From positions 1 through 33,034 of the forward strand of contig JAZSED010000027.1 in the NCBI GenBank assembly GCA_045531495.1: 33,034 nt of DNA, read 5' to 3'. Shown here one piece after another: positions 23,775 to 31,380 of this stretch; position 1 is the first letter of the stretch, and each line of letters starts with the position of its first letter. This DNA is from URNF01 sp045531495. GTDB lineage: Bacteria; Bacillota; Clostridia; Oscillospirales; Acutalibacteraceae. The notes under the pieces were generated by a model. It searched no databases, had not been told where the DNA came from, and saw only the letters and a program-made list of their open reading frames with translations. Made by a program: the position numbers and the translations under genes.

Positions 23775-26066
23775 TCAGCCGCCGTCTGCGGCATCGTTAT
23801 ATATGAAGGAAACGGTAACAGAGGTGCCGGGGGCAACCGCTGTACCCGGTGCGATGCTTTGCTTGTTGGCGGCTGTTTGACCCGATTCCAGGCCGACACC
23901 GGACAACTGTATGTTCAAGCCCGCGTTGGCGGCCGCTAAATTGGCGGCGGAAACGCTCATACCCTGAAAATTGGGGACAGTAACGGTGCGTTCGAGTACA
24001 CTTTCATCGGTATACAGTACCACAATACCGTTTTTGGGCATAGATTGTCCTGCTTCGGGAATTTGTTTTAATACGGTGTCACCACTGCCCACCTTACGCA
24101 CCGAAAGACCTGCGTTGGAAACGGCGGCCTCTGCGGCGGCAAGCGGTTTGCCGGTGACGGCAGGGGAGGTGGTGCTGAGCTTCGCGAGTTCCGCTGTGGT
24201 GTATTTGGGCTCGATGCCGAGATACGGCAGTACATCCGACAGGACTTTTTGCGCTACCGGCGCGGAAATGGTGCCGCCGAAGCGTACGGCGCATTGCGGC
24301 TGGTCCAACAGCACGAGAATAGCGACCTTAGGATCGTCGGCGGGTGCGAAGCCTGCAAAGGAGGCGACCACTTCATTACCTTCCATATCACGCTTTTCGG
24401 AGGTACCTGTCTTACCTGCGACGCGGTATCCTGCAACATACGCACTTTTGCAGCCGCCGGTGGTGACCGCTTCCAGCATCATATCCGAAACCTTTGAAGC
24501 GGTTTCTTTGGAAATAACCTGTCTGCGCACCACGGTTTCGGTGTTGTCAACCACGTTGCCGTCACTGTCCAGGACCTGCTCTACCACGTGAGGTGTGAGC
24601 AATTTGCCACCGTTTGCGATGGTGGAAATGGCGGTAATCATCTGTATAGGTGTGACCTTGCTGGTCTGGCCGAAAGCGGCGGTTGCAAGGGACGAGGCGG
24701 TGTTGTTTAAGGTTTGCTCCGAGTGATACAAACCCGCATTGGAGGTTTCACCGCTCATATCAATACCGCTCTTTTCGGTAAAGCCGAAGGCGGTGAAGTA
24801 TTTAAAGAATACGCTGCCGCCCATTTTAAGACCGAGCTGCATAAAATACGGGTTGCAGGAAGTGGAAATGGCACCTGCCATATCCTGCACACCGTGACCG
24901 CCCGCTTTATGGCAACGGATGGTCCAGCCGCCAACTACGTGGTAGCCGGGGCAGTTATAACTCGTGGAAAGTGCGCCGATACCCTCTTCAAGGGCTGCGG
25001 CGGCGGTAAACACTTTAAAAACCGAGCCGGGTTCGTATGTCTCCGAAACGGCCTTGTTTTTCCATTGGGTCTCAAGTGCGGTTTTACGGAAGGAGGCTTT
25101 TTCTTCTTCGGGCAACTCCTCAATGTATGCCAGCGTTTCCTCTGAAAGGGTAAACGGCTGGTTGGGGTCATAGTCACCCTTGGTTGCCATGGCGAGAATA
25201 CCGCCTGTATTGACATCCTGGATGATAACGCTGCCGCGATTGGTGGTGCCCGTATCCTTGACCGCTTCTTCTAAATATTTTTCGGCATACATCTGTATGG
25301 TTTGGTCAATGGTCAGCTTTAAACTGTTACCGTCCTCGGCATCCACCACCTTGCTGTATTCCATCTCGGTGGGCATCTGGTCGCCCCAACCGTTTTGCGC
25401 GGTGACGATGCGGCCGGGTGTACCGGAAAGAATGTCGTTGTACGCCGCCTCCAGGCCTTCGAGGCCTTTGTTGTCGGTGCCGGTGAAGCCGAGCACATGG
25501 GAGAGTAACGCGCCTTGCGGATAGTAGCGCTTATAATCGGGGATAATACTGAAAACGCCCGCAAGCTTATTCTCGGTAACCCATTTGCTGAATGCTTCTT
25601 TTTGGTTGAATTCTACGCGGCTTTTGATAACCTCGTATTGCGAAGTGGTTTTACCCGTTTGGTTATATAACGTTTCGCGGTCAACCTCCAAGATGGTTGA
25701 CAGTTCGTCGGCAACAAATGCGCGAAGATGGTCTACGGTTGCAAAATTTTCGTAATTGTTGAGATTTACGTTGGAAAGTGCAAGCGGAGACATAATCAAC
25801 CGCCAAACCTCTGCGGAAACGGCAAGCGGTTCCATATTGGCATCGTATATGGTGCCGCGCTTGGCAGCCACCTGGCTGTCGCTCACCTGTTGCGAGCGGG
25901 CACGCGCTAACCATTCGTCGCCCTCCACCAATTGAATAATACCCATATTGTAAACGATGTACAGTGCGGCGATTACCATCAGAAAAAGGGCGAAATAACT
26001 ACGTGCCTTCATAGAGTTGGAAGGCTTATTCCCGGTCACCTGTTCTTTACTTTTTTTCTTGTGCAT
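23775..26066 (-). CDS. class B penicillin-binding protein with two PASTA domains (FtsI/SpoVD-like)
   Basis: A 763-residue bitopic transpeptidase that cross-links septal peptidoglycan with FtsW. A short cytoplasmic tail and one membrane helix (about 24-43) precede the dimerisation domain (about 60-280). The penicillin-binding domain has the SxxK serine Ser348 in PGSVFK, SCN at 403-405 and KTG at 552-554. Two PASTA repeats follow, about 640-700 and 700-760. I choose ATG 26066 because AGAGGTG is seven bases upstream; a GTG three codons earlier overlaps that site. The PASTA tail fits division PBP2B/PBP2x or sporulation SpoVD; its place in the dcw cluster favours division, but the two cannot be told apart here. 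Confidence 0.94.
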   Translation of the reverse strand: MHKKKSKEQVTGNKPSNSMKARSYFALFLMVIAALYIVYNMGIIQLVEGDEWLARARSQQVSDSQVAAKRGTIYDANMEPLAVSAEVWRLIMSPLALSNVNLNNYENFATVDHLRAFVADELSTILEVDRETLYNQTGKTTSQYEVIKSRVEFNQKEAFSKWVTENKLAGVFSIIPDYKRYYPQGALLSHVLGFTGTDNKGLEGLEAAYNDILSGTPGRIVTAQNGWGDQMPTEMEYSKVVDAEDGNSLKLTIDQTIQMYAEKYLEEAVKDTGTTNRGSVIIQDVNTGGILAMATKGDYDPNQPFTLSEETLAYIEELPEEEKASFRKTALETQWKNKAVSETYEPGSVFKVFTAAAALEEGIGALSTSYNCPGYHVVGGWTIRCHKAGGHGVQDMAGAISTSCNPYFMQLGLKMGGSVFFKYFTAFGFTEKSGIDMSGETSNAGLYHSEQTLNNTASSLATAAFGQTSKVTPIQMITAISTIANGGKLLTPHVVEQVLDSDGNVVDNTETVVRRQVISKETASKVSDMMLEAVTTGGCKSAYVAGYRVAGKTGTSEKRDMEGNEVVASFAGFAPADDPKVAILVLLDQPQCAVRFGGTISAPVAQKVLSDVLPYLGIEPKYTTAELAKLSTTSPAVTGKPLAAAEAAVSNAGLSVRKVGSGDTVLKQIPEAGQSMPKNGIVVLYTDESVLERTVTVPNFQGMSVSAANLAAANAGLNIQLSGVGLESGQTAANKQSIAPGTAVAPGTSVTVSFIYNDAADGG

Positions 26067-26120
26067 ATGTGTCACCTCTACATTTTTACCGGTAAGTTTA
26101 CCCTAAAGAAAAGCAAGAAA

Positions 26121-26218
26121 CGAGAGTTAAGATATTCTCCCAACTCTCGATGCAGTACGCTGTAATATACCTATTTAAGAATAGGAAGGCCTATGCAGAT
26201 TTTACGAGAAAATCTGCA
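26121..26218 (-). other. hairpin cluster between ftsL and the PBP gene
   Basis: Three inverted repeats lie in the 135-base gap: tgcagatttt/aaaatctgca (26194-26218, overlapping the ftsL stop codon), cctatt/aatagg (26170-26185) and cgagagtt/aactctcg with a 13-base loop (26121-26149). The last is followed on the minus strand by the T-rich TTTCTTGCTTTTCTT and could work as a leaky terminator or processing site setting the ftsL to PBP ratio. This is inference from structure only. Confidence 0.45.
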
Positions 26219-26672
26219 CAATACCATTCCAAACGGCGGCAAGAAAGCCGACATTGCTGTCAGAAACGGTTACCGTGTCCGCACCGGATACGGTGATGTA
26301 GTTGATTTGGTTGGTGTCTGACAGTGTCATACCGCTTCCTCGGGCATATTCATTTACATTGGCGATGGAAGTTTTACTTGCCAGCTCGGACTCTAAACGC
26401 ACCTGTTCGCTCTGCAATTCGGCAAGACGGGTTTCTGCCTGCGAAATACGGGCGTTTACCTCGGTGAGCTGTACACCTAAGGTGATGCGCATACCGATAA
26501 CGGCAATAACCGCCAAAACAATTAACACAACAGCGGAAACGTTGAGAACACGCTGCAGTTTTTCGCGACGGGTATTGCGCTTGATTTCCTTTTTATTCGG
26601 TTTTAAGGCGACCAGCTTGGTTTTCTTGCTTTCGAAAAGCGACAGGTCGTACGCGTATTCAGCGTTAGCCAT
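26202..26672 (-). CDS. ftsL: FtsL/DivIC-type septum protein
   Basis: A 156-residue bitopic protein: a basic cytoplasmic part (about 1-44), one membrane helix (about 45-66, VSAVVLIVLAVIAVIGM), then a coiled coil (about 72-105, rich in Glu, Gln and Leu heptads) and a short extracytoplasmic tail. This layout and its place between rsmH and the PBP gene identify FtsL, which bridges FtsQ and FtsW/PBP; sequence similarity alone would be weak, as usual for the family. AAGGAGA precedes ATG 26672. Confidence 0.85.
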   Translation of the reverse strand: MANAEYAYDLSLFESKKTKLVALKPNKKEIKRNTRREKLQRVLNVSAVVLIVLAVIAVIGMRITLGVQLTEVNARISQAETRLAELQSEQVRLESELASKTSIANVNEYARGSGMTLSDTNQINYITVSGADTVTVSDSNVGFLAAVWNGIVQIFS

Positions 26673-26708
26673 AAAAACGTCTCCTTCTTTAATATTCCTT
26701 TATATATA

Positions 26709-27647
26709 TTATTCATACCGTTCGTGCAGACGGCGGATGCATCTGAGCTTAGCGGAACGGGCGCGGGGGTTTTGCGCCAACTCCTCCGCGGATGCGGTTA
26801 CAGGCTTTGCGGGGTGTCCCGCAGGGGTTCTGTCGCAGGTGCAAATGGGAAAGTCCTTTGGGCAAATGCATCCTTGCTTTAAGGATTGAAACCGCTGTTT
26901 TACAATGCGGTCCTCAAGCGAATGAAAGGTGATGACCGCTAAGATGCCGCCGTCCTTTAAACAGTCAAACGCAGTATCCAATGCGGCGGATAAACAATCC
27001 AACTCGCCGTTTACGGCGATGCGCAGTGCCTGAAACACGCGCCGCGCGGGGTGACCGTCTCGCCGTGCAGCGGCGGGAACGGCGTTGCAGATGATATCTG
27101 CCAACTGCAAGGTGGTGTCAATGGTATTGTTTGCCCGACAACGGACAATATCCGCGGCGATACGGCGGGAGAATTTTTCTTCGCCGTACTCGAAAAAGAT
27201 TTTTGCAAGTTCCTGTTCGGATAAGGTGTTTACCAGGTCTGCAGCGGTGGTGCCGCTTTGACTCATACGCATATCAAGCGGTGCGTCCGCGTGATATGAG
27301 AAGCCGCGGGAGCCTTCATCCAACTGATGGGACGAAACACCGATATCCATCAAAATGCCGTCTACGGCAGAAATGTCCAGTGAGGACAACACAGTGTCCA
27401 TCTCGGTGAAGTTGGAATGTACCACCGTGGCGGGGAGACCCTGCAGCCGCGCGCTTGCGGCGGCAATCGCATCAGGGTCACGGTCCAATGAAATCAGCCG
27501 ACCGCTTGTGAGGCGACTTGCGATAGCGAAGGAATGTCCGCCGCCGCCTGCTGTGCCGTCAAGATATATGCCGTCGGGTTTGATTTCCAATGCGTCGACG
27601 GTTTCCTGCAACAACACCGGAATATGATACTGTCCGCTGTCAGCCAT
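26709..27647 (-). CDS. rsmH: 16S rRNA (cytosine1402-N4)-methyltransferase
   Basis: A 312-residue SAM-dependent methyltransferase modifying the ribosomal P-site base C1402. YLDGTAGGGGHS at about 28-39 binds SAM, MDIGVSSHQLDEGSRGFS and APLDMRMSQ are family signatures, and VITFHSLEDRIVKQRF lies near residue 255. It is the second gene of almost all dcw clusters. Length is standard. The start at 27647 agrees with the family N-terminus (HIPVLLQETVDAL), with a GGAAAGG ribosome site. Confidence 0.98.
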   Translation of the reverse strand: MADSGQYHIPVLLQETVDALEIKPDGIYLDGTAGGGGHSFAIASRLTSGRLISLDRDPDAIAAASARLQGLPATVVHSNFTEMDTVLSSLDISAVDGILMDIGVSSHQLDEGSRGFSYHADAPLDMRMSQSGTTAADLVNTLSEQELAKIFFEYGEEKFSRRIAADIVRCRANNTIDTTLQLADIICNAVPAAARRDGHPARRVFQALRIAVNGELDCLSAALDTAFDCLKDGGILAVITFHSLEDRIVKQRFQSLKQGCICPKDFPICTCDRTPAGHPAKPVTASAEELAQNPRARSAKLRCIRRLHERYE

Positions 27648-27681
27648 TACCGTTCACGCCTTTCCTGCTATCAAAGCCCTT

Positions 27682-28101
27682 TTAGAAGCCGAGCTTCATA
27701 AATTGTTCTTCCATAGATTCGGGGGTAAGCTGCTGCGTGGCCTCGTCGAAGATGGCGGGATTCCATATTTCCGCACGCTTGCCGGCACCGATGACCATTG
27801 CCTCTTTTTCAACACCCGCGTATGCGAGCAGGTGCTTGGGCAGTAAGATACGTCCCTGCGCGTCGGGCGTGACGTCCTCTGCGTTGGAGGTAAGCTGTCT
27901 CATCAGTACGCGCCCTTGGGTCATCGGCAGAGCAGCAATGCCGCCGAGCAGTTCGTCCCATTCGCTGATGGAGTAGAGACATATACATTTATCGAGTACC
28001 GCTGCCGCGATAAAGCCTTCACCTAACTTTTCACGGAATTTTGCCGGCACAAACATACGGCCTTTGGCATCCACGTTGTGTCGGTACCGTCCATACAGCA
28101 T
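27682..28101 (-). CDS. mraZ: MraZ transcriptional regulator
   Basis: A 139-residue protein with two SpoVT-AbrB-like swapped-hairpin repeats (YRHNVDAKGRMFVPAKFRE near 6-24, and DAQGRILLPKHLLAYA in the second half). MraZ forms ring oligomers that bind repeated boxes in front of its own gene and regulate the dcw operon. ATG 28101 has GGAGGTGA seven bases upstream and gives the family start MLYGRYRHNVD; a frame extending to 28152 lacks a ribosome site. As first gene behind the operon promoter and box array it is probably autoregulatory. Confidence 0.97.
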   Translation of the reverse strand: MLYGRYRHNVDAKGRMFVPAKFREKLGEGFIAAAVLDKCICLYSISEWDELLGGIAALPMTQGRVLMRQLTSNAEDVTPDAQGRILLPKHLLAYAGVEKEAMVIGAGKRAEIWNPAIFDEATQQLTPESMEEQFMKLGF

Positions 28102-28183
28102 ATATCTCACCTCCAAACAGCAAAATAGAAAGGGAAAAGAAAGGTATTTCACACATTGTTGAAAACTATGTTGAAATGTTAAA

Positions 28184-28223
28184 AATTAACCGCAATGCAC
28201 CACTGAGATGCACTTTTAACCAC
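28184..28223 (-). promoter_or_regulatory. MraZ-binding box array, four boxes at 10-bp spacing
   Basis: Read on the minus strand the 40 bases divide into four decamers, GTGGTTAAAA, GTGCATCTCA, GTGGTGCATT and GCGGTTAATT, each beginning with a GTGG-like core. Repeats of a TGG/GTG core every 10 bp are the known arrangement of MraZ sites, which places all cores on one DNA face. The array begins seven bases after the -10 of the mraZ promoter. Confidence 0.8.
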
Positions 28224-28230
28224 AAAAATC

Positions 28231-28259
28231 ATTATATAGAAGTTTTTATGAAAAATCAA
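28231..28259 (-). promoter_or_regulatory. dcw operon (mraZ) promoter
   Basis: On the minus strand TTGATT (28254-28259) and a perfect TATAAT (28231-28236) are 17 bases apart. The leader to the mraZ start is about 125 bases and holds the MraZ boxes and two TTTCAACA repeats. Confidence 0.8.
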
Positions 28260-28308
28260 TAGCTTTTTGAAAAAAAGTACTATTTATATAAAGTTTTTTT
28301 GCAACAAA

Positions 28309-28336
28309 AAAACGGCACTCAAAAGAGCGCCGTTTT
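28309..28336 (-). terminator. terminator of the AEC permease gene
   Basis: A 12-bp stem with one G-U pair on the minus strand (AAAACGGCGCTC with GAGTGCCGTTTT) and a four-base loop, followed by a T-run (TTTTTTTGTTGC). It separates the permease gene from the dcw promoter. Confidence 0.9.
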
Positions 28337-28358
28337 CAGCGGAAAATTATGCGTTTTT

Positions 28359-29297
28359 TCAAGCGAGCATACCTGCCAGACCGACTATCAAAGGCATGGT
28401 GACCACCGAAAGCAGGGTGGTCAGTGATACGATATTACAGGAGGTGCCGGGATAGCGGTCATATTTTGCCGCGAACATAGTAGAAAGCGCGGCGGTGGGA
28501 GCGGCGGCGGAAATGGTGAGCGAAATCAGCATAGTGCCGCGTACGCCGCACACGTACATCACACCCAGCGCGACCAGCGGCAGCGCGACGGTTCGCAAAA
28601 GGATAACGTAAAAGCTCTTAAAATCCCGCAACGAGCTTTTCAGGTCGGTGTTCGCGAGATAGTAGCCGATAACCAGCATCGGAACGGGCGTGTTGAGATT
28701 GGCAAGATGCTTTATAGGGGAAAATACCAGCTCCGGCAGGCGGAAAACAGGAAGGATTTGCGGCAGCACAAACAGTAAAAGGCCGATGAGTACCCCGAGA
28801 ATACCGGGTGTCAAGAACATCTTCTTGAGGGATAGCGTGCGACGGTCACCGCTCATCAAAAGCAAGCCGAACGACCAGATAACCACGTTAAAAACAGCCA
28901 CGTACGCGCCGCCGAAGAAGGTGCCCTCGTCACCGAGCAAGGCTTCCTGCAAGGGCAGTCCCATAAAGCCCGCGTTGGAAAAAATAATGCAAAACCGTAA
29001 CATACGTTCGCGGGAGTTATCTGCATCTTTTATCAAAGGGAAAGAGAGCAGGATAAACCCGACGTGTATCAAGGCGGAAATCAGCAGGCACACAAATAAT
29101 TCCTTTACCTTCTGCGCGCTGAACGGGATTTCCACGAAGGATTTTATTAACACACACGGCGTCACACAATACAGTACAAGGTCGGTAAGCCCTTTTGTGA
29201 CAGCCTCGTTTAACAGCTTCGCTTTGGTGGAAACAAACCCGACACCGATAAGGATAAACAGAATCAGCACCTGCTGTGCAACGGTTAAAAATGCCAT
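28359..29297 (-). CDS. AEC (auxin efflux carrier) family transporter
   Basis: A 312-residue membrane protein of about ten helices in two repeated halves of five. The N-terminal block GVGFVSTKAKLLNEAVTKGLTDLVLYCVTPC and the later NAGFMGLPLQEALLG are typical of the AEC family, which includes malate and other organic-acid permeases of Firmicutes. A Na+- or H+-linked carboxylate carrier is the likely role; the substrate cannot be read. ATG 29297 follows GAGG; the in-frame extension to 29333 covers a terminator and is excluded. The gene is monocistronic between two terminators, with no clear promoter of its own seen in the 50-base gap. Confidence 0.88.
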   Translation of the reverse strand: MAFLTVAQQVLILFILIGVGFVSTKAKLLNEAVTKGLTDLVLYCVTPCVLIKSFVEIPFSAQKVKELFVCLLISALIHVGFILLSFPLIKDADNSRERMLRFCIIFSNAGFMGLPLQEALLGDEGTFFGGAYVAVFNVVIWSFGLLLMSGDRRTLSLKKMFLTPGILGVLIGLLLFVLPQILPVFRLPELVFSPIKHLANLNTPVPMLVIGYYLANTDLKSSLRDFKSFYVILLRTVALPLVALGVMYVCGVRGTMLISLTISAAAPTAALSTMFAAKYDRYPGTSCNIVSLTTLLSVVTMPLIVGLAGMLA

Positions 29298-29318
29298 AAA
29301 AAAACCTCGCTGTAAAAA

Positions 29319-29347
29319 ATGGAGAGCAGACAACGTCTGCCCTCCAT
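29319..29347 (-). terminator. terminator after the SOS-box membrane protein gene
   Basis: A 13-bp stem with one G-U pair (minus strand ATGGAGGGCAGAC with GTCTGCTCTCCAT, three-base loop) followed by TTTTTT. It lies 36 bases past the stop of the small membrane protein gene and makes that gene a single transcription unit. Confidence 0.88.
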
Positions 29348-29383
29348 TATTATACCGTTAATTTTTGAAAAAGCAACATAAAA

Positions 29384-29722
29384 TTATGCGTACAGCGGCA
29401 ACTCGTATACGTTCTCCGCACGTTGCACGACCGCGGTACGCGCCTTGAAGGCTGTTTTTGCCCGCTCGCGGCGACGTGCGGCAAGCATACGCGCGTCACG
29501 GCGCACCGCGGCCACACAGCAAGCGAGAACGGTTATTCTTGCCAGCTCCATAATTACAAACAGAGCGGGGATGGACGCAAAATGTGCAGACAGGGAGGTG
29601 GCATCCAAAAGCAACATCCCCAACGGCACAAATGCCACCACGCGATTGACAAAAAAGTGTGTCTTATTGAACACGTATAAAAAAGCGAGAGCCATAACGG
29701 CAAGTTGTAATACATTCCACAT
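29384..29722 (-). CDS. small membrane protein of unknown function, SOS-box controlled
   Basis: A 112-residue protein I do not recognise. Three hydrophobic segments are visible at about 4-18, 26-42 and 50-72. A strongly basic, probably cytoplasmic tail follows (RRDARMLAARRRERAKTAFKAR, about 74-95) with a hydrophobic end (VYELPLYA). ATG 29722 has GGAGGAAA at good spacing. The promoter carries two tandem LexA-type boxes, so it should be induced by DNA damage. SOS-induced small membrane proteins in Firmicutes (YneA, SosA) block division, but those have one helix and, for YneA, a LysM domain; this protein has neither feature, so any similarity is of regulation and size only. Confidence 0.8.
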   Translation of the reverse strand: MWNVLQLAVMALAFLYVFNKTHFFVNRVVAFVPLGMLLLDATSLSAHFASIPALFVIMELARITVLACCVAAVRRDARMLAARRRERAKTAFKARTAVVQRAENVYELPLYA

Positions 29723-29766
29723 AATTGTTTCCTCCGATTGTACAGGTATCTGCCGTGCGGAAAAGC

Positions 29767-29793
29767 CGAACACTTGTTCCGAACGTTCGTTCG
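29767..29793 (-). promoter_or_regulatory. two tandem LexA (SOS) boxes
   Basis: CGAACACTTGTTCC (29767-29780) matches the Bacillus-type box CGAACRNRYGTTYC at 13 of 14 positions. CGAACGTTCGTTCG (29780-29793) keeps both half-sites CGAAC-N4-GTTCG. They share one base, and lie just downstream of the -10, where LexA would block initiation. Confidence 0.88.
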
Positions 29794-29798
29794 ATTTG

Positions 29799-29826
29799 AT
29801 TATAACGCGTTTTTCAAAAAAATCAA
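29799..29826 (-). promoter_or_regulatory. promoter of the SOS-box membrane protein gene
   Basis: On the minus strand TTGATT (29821-29826), 16 bases, then a perfect TATAAT (29799-29804). The LexA boxes begin six bases downstream, over the transcription start. Confidence 0.78.
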
Positions 29827-30033
29827 CCCTTTTTTTTAAAAAAGTTCAAAAACTTTCAAAAAACGAAAAAACAGATACGTAAGGCTCTGTACGGACCTAC
29901 TTTTCCTTTTTTCGACCGCGGCGGTGTGATAGAATAGGCATACACGTGTGTTAAAGGGCTGTTTTTATGCAAATTATACAAATTCTTCCAAAAAAGTTTT
30001 ATTGACTTGCTATCTTTTTTACAAAAAGTGACC

Positions 30034-30062
30034 TTGCATTTTGGGAAAATATTTGTTAACAT
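30034..30062 (+). promoter_or_regulatory. candidate glg operon promoter, distal
   Basis: TTGCAT (30034-30039) and TAACAT (30057-30062) are separated by 17 bases, about 100 bases before glgC. Confidence 0.45.
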
Positions 30063-30102
30063 ATATGTAGAAGTTGTGCGCCCATTGACGGCCGGTATAT
30101 TT

Positions 30103-30131
30103 TTGGAGAGAAAAACATAGTGTGCTATGAT
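30103..30131 (+). promoter_or_regulatory. candidate glg operon promoter, proximal
   Basis: TTGGAG (30103-30108) and TATGAT (30126-30131) are separated by 17 bases, with the glgC start 34 bases downstream of the -10. It fits a short leader better than the distal candidate. Confidence 0.55.
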
Positions 30132-30164
30132 GGACGAGCAAACACGGAATAAGGGAGGATTTTT

Positions 30165-31379
30165 ATGTTCCGCAAACAAGAATGTGTCGCTATGCTGTTG
30201 GCAGGCGGCCAGGGAAGTCGTTTGTATGCGCTGACGCGCCGTATCGCAAAGCCTGCGGTGCCGTTCGGTGGCAAGTACCGTATTATCGACTTCCCGTTAT
30301 CCAACTGCATCAATTCGGGTATTGAAACGGTGGGTGTTCTCACGCAGTACCAACCTCTCGAGCTGAGCGATTATATCGGCTCGGGTCAGCCGTGGGATTT
30401 AGACCGTATGGACGCGGGTGTGCATCTGCTGTCTCCGTACCAGAGAAACGCGGGTGCCGATTGGTACAAAGGCACCGCCAACGCGATTTACCAAAACCTG
30501 AACTTCATTGAACGGTATGACCCTGATTACGTATTGGTACTGTCGGGTGACCATATCTATAAAATGGACTATGCCGCGATGATTGAGGCGCACAAAGAAA
30601 AGGATGCCGCTTGTACGGTGGCCGTTTTGGAAGTGGAGATGGAAGAAGCGTCCCGCTTCGGTATCCTGAATACCAATCCCGACGGCTCTATCTACGAGTT
30701 TGAGGAAAAGCCGAAAAACCCGAAGAGCAATTTGGCATCCATGGGCATTTATGTGTTCGATTGGAAAAAGTTGCGCTACTATCTTGAAGAGGATGAAAAA
30801 GACCCCGAATCGAGCAACGACTTCGGTAAAAACGTTATCCCTGCGATGCTGAACGGCGGCGAACGCATGTTCACCTATCGCTTTGATGGATATTGGAAGG
30901 ATGTCGGCACCATCGACAGTTTGTGGGAGGCGAATATGGACCTCCTCAATCCGCACGTGCCGCTGGATTTGTCCGACCCGAAATGGCGCATCTATTCCCG
31001 CACCACGGGTCTGCCGCCGCAGTACATTGCAGAGACTGCCGAGGTGCAGAACAGTATGATTTCCGAAGGCAGCAATATCTACGGTAAGGTGGATTTCTCG
31101 GTTATTTTCTCGGGTGTTACGGTTGAGGAAGGCGCGGTCATTCGCGACTCCATTCTGATGCCCGGCACCCACGTCAAGAAGGGTGCACACGTACAATATG
31201 CTATCTTAGCGGAAAATACCGTTATTGAAGAAAATGCTTCTGTAGGTGAACGCCCCGAGGATTGCAAAGACCTCGAAGATTGGGGCGTGGCGGTTATCGC
31301 AGAAAACATCCGCGTAGGTAAAAACGCATCGGTACCTGCCAAAGCCATGGTAGAAGCCGACGTGGAAGGAGGGGAATAA
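30165..31379 (+). CDS. glgC: glucose-1-phosphate adenylyltransferase, catalytic subunit
   Basis: A 404-residue ADP-glucose pyrophosphorylase making ADP-glucose from glucose 1-phosphate and ATP, the committed step of glycogen synthesis. The nucleotide loop LLAGGQGSRLYALT spans 11-24 and KPAVPFGGKYRIIDFPLSN follows; GTANAIYQN, LSGDHIYKMDY and the Glu-Lys pair FEEKP are the sugar-phosphate and metal contacts. A left-handed beta-helix domain fills the last 110 residues. ATG 30165 has AGGGAGGA seven bases upstream. glgD begins two bases after its stop, so the two subunits are coupled. Confidence 0.97.
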   Translation: MFRKQECVAMLLAGGQGSRLYALTRRIAKPAVPFGGKYRIIDFPLSNCINSGIETVGVLTQYQPLELSDYIGSGQPWDLDRMDAGVHLLSPYQRNAGADWYKGTANAIYQNLNFIERYDPDYVLVLSGDHIYKMDYAAMIEAHKEKDAACTVAVLEVEMEEASRFGILNTNPDGSIYEFEEKPKNPKSNLASMGIYVFDWKKLRYYLEEDEKDPESSNDFGKNVIPAMLNGGERMFTYRFDGYWKDVGTIDSLWEANMDLLNPHVPLDLSDPKWRIYSRTTGLPPQYIAETAEVQNSMISEGSNIYGKVDFSVIFSGVTVEEGAVIRDSILMPGTHVKKGAHVQYAILAENTVIEENASVGERPEDCKDLEDWGVAVIAENIRVGKNASVPAKAMVEADVEGGE

Positions 31380-31380
31380 T

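Larger units (their letters stand above)
29723..30164. other. intergenic region between the SOS gene and glgC
   Basis: About 440 bases with divergent promoters and no convincing gene. From the left it holds the SOS-gene leader, LexA boxes and promoter (to 29826), an AT-rich stretch with A and T runs (29810-29880), a GC-rich ccgcggcggtg patch at 29919-29929, and two candidate glgC promoters. Confidence 0.7.

Noticed and set aside
29967..30005. 12-codon ORF (MQIIQILPKKFY) upstream of glgC
   Set aside because: Weak ribosome site, no attenuator hairpin after it and no repeated regulatory codons, so a leader peptide is not supported.
29856..30179. 107-codon minus-strand frame upstream of glgC
   Set aside because: It spans both glgC promoters and AT-rich low-complexity DNA, and has no ribosome site.
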